Assembly (NCBI GenBank): GCA_021151525.1
Contig: JAGKXD010000016.1
Span: 1 to 51,760, forward strand
From: Cellvibrionaceae bacterium
GTDB lineage: Bacteria; Pseudomonadota; Gammaproteobacteria; Pseudomonadales; Cellvibrionaceae
Direction of reading: 5' to 3'
DNA: 51,760 nt
Within the stretch, counting starts at the first letter, position 1. Every line of letters begins with the position of its first letter. Positions 50,943 to 51,760 of this stretch are shown piece by piece. The notes below the pieces were generated by a model that worked only from the letters and a program-made list of their open reading frames with translations, made no database searches and was not told where the DNA came from. Made by a program: the position numbers and the translations under genes.

Positions 50943-51760
50943 ATGTCACTTATTACCCAGTCTGCCGTTGAGCAGGCTTTACAACAGGTTGTTGACCCTA
51001 CAACCGGTCGCGATTTAATCAGTCTCAATGCTGTCACCGATATCGCCATCAAGGGCAGCAAAGTGGATGTGACTCTGCTCTTGGGTTATCCCGCCAACAG
51101 TGTGCACTCGGCGATTGCTATAGCGGTTAATAAAGCCCTGAATAACATTGGGGTAGAGCAGGTTGGTTTGGATATTGGTTGGACGGTATATGCCAACCCG
51201 ACGGCTAATTCGCAACAAGCCTTGCCAGAGGTGAAAAATATTATTGCCGTGGCATCGGGCAAAGGTGGTGTTGGTAAATCCACAACAACTGCGAACCTTG
51301 CCTTGGCACTGGCTGCAGAGGGCGCACGCGTTGCAGTGCTCGATGCTGACATTTATGGCCCAAGCCAACCGCAAATGCTCGGTGCTCCCGAGCTCCCGCC
51401 GCAAGTTATAAAACACAACGAGCAACAATTTATGGTTCCCATTGAAGCCCACGGAATTCAAGTAAATTCCATGGGTTTTATGGTGACCGAAAATACACCC
51501 ATGATGTGGCGGGGGCCAATGGTAAGCGGTGCGCTGCAACAATTGCTGGCGCAAACCTATTGGCAGGATGTGGATTATCTTTTAATTGATATGCCGCCGG
51601 GTACGGGCGATATTCAAATTACCCTGGCACAAAAAGTACCTGTGACCGGTGCCGTGATTGTTACTACGCCCCAAGACATCGCCTTGCTCGATGCGAAAAA
51701 AGGCATAGAAATGTTTCGCAAAGTAAACGTACCTGTGCTTGGTGTAGTAGAAAATATGGC
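50943..51760 (+). CDS. apbC: iron-sulfur cluster carrier protein ApbC (Mrp), 3' end cut by window
   Basis: The first 272 residues of a cytoplasmic P-loop ATPase that carries or loads Fe-S clusters. An N-terminal MIP18/DUF59-like domain covers about residues 1-90 (VVDPTTGRDLISLNAVTDIA). The deviant Walker A GKGGVGKST is at 106-114, with VLDADIYGPSQPQMLG and the Mrp signature LLIDMPPGTGDIQITLAQKV. The CxxC cluster ligands expected in the C-terminal part lie beyond the window. GAGG precedes the ATG. It likely supports maturation of Fe-S proteins in general rather than its neighbours in particular. Confidence 0.95.
   Translation, partial: MSLITQSAVEQALQQVVDPTTGRDLISLNAVTDIAIKGSKVDVTLLLGYPANSVHSAIAIAVNKALNNIGVEQVGLDIGWTVYANPTANSQQALPEVKNIIAVASGKGGVGKSTTTANLALALAAEGARVAVLDADIYGPSQPQMLGAPELPPQVIKHNEQQFMVPIEAHGIQVNSMGFMVTENTPMMWRGPMVSGALQQLLAQTYWQDVDYLLIDMPPGTGDIQITLAQKVPVTGAVIVTTPQDIALLDAKKGIEMFRKVNVPVLGVVENM

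Overview
The window looks like chromosomal DNA of a free-living, polysaccharide-degrading gammaproteobacterium, most likely Cellvibrio or a close relative. The evidence is a secreted GH5 lipoprotein with a poly-serine linker and a DPDGDG...ENNxSC motif, an RNF (Rsx) complex in the order A-B-C-D-G-E, an E. coli-type prfB frameshift site, a DUF1820 protein, a large TonB-dependent receptor and moderate GC content. Genus is an inference; there is no rRNA in the window. No tRNA, CRISPR array, complete insertion sequence or prophage was seen.

Layout. 1-2 kb: a sulfur-related group on the minus strand (rhodanese; EpsC-type serine acetyltransferase coupled by a 4-base overlap to a small XRE regulator). 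2.2-7 kb: a degenerate EAL protein, a class II glutamine amidotransferase, prfB with its programmed +1 frameshift, and lysS. 7-13 kb: two membrane proteins (one DUF418), a DUF6172 protein, a diheme cytochrome c peroxidase-like protein with an extra N-terminal Ig-like domain, and RhlE-type RNA helicase. 13-18 kb: the GH5 endoglucanase lipoprotein, then a MarR-HlyD-MFS (EmrRAB-like) efflux operon with candidate operators, then DUF1820. 18-26 kb: an FGGY kinase next to a GlpD-like flavoprotein, pyrB, a TonB-dependent receptor and a GT1-type glycosyltransferase.

26.6-31.8 kb is the most unusual part: a signalling cassette. A minus-strand operon encodes an FHA-winged-helix protein, a membrane Ser/Thr kinase with TPR repeats and a 131-residue protein of unknown function. 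Divergent from it is a sigma-54-activator-like AAA+ protein that lacks the GAFTGA loop, the Walker B acidic pair and a Fis DNA-binding domain. The divergent promoter region holds a 25-bp, nearly perfect inverted repeat.

31.9-41.2 kb: a small MscS channel, rsxEGDCBA and metG, all on the minus strand. 41.4-51.8 kb: a DUF4870 protein; a four-gene operon of ATP-grasp, alpha-E, transglutaminase and Anbu-type proteasome-like peptidase; an RND efflux adaptor/pump pair; and the 5' part of apbC (mrp), cut by the window end.

The intergenic regions carry several families of short inverted repeats (near 5.4, 7.4, 26.3, 26.6, 35.3, 35.4 and 39.1 kb) and many clear intrinsic terminators. The two most promising leads are the kinase/FHA/AAA cassette and the Anbu operon, whose ribosome binding site appears sequestered in a hairpin.
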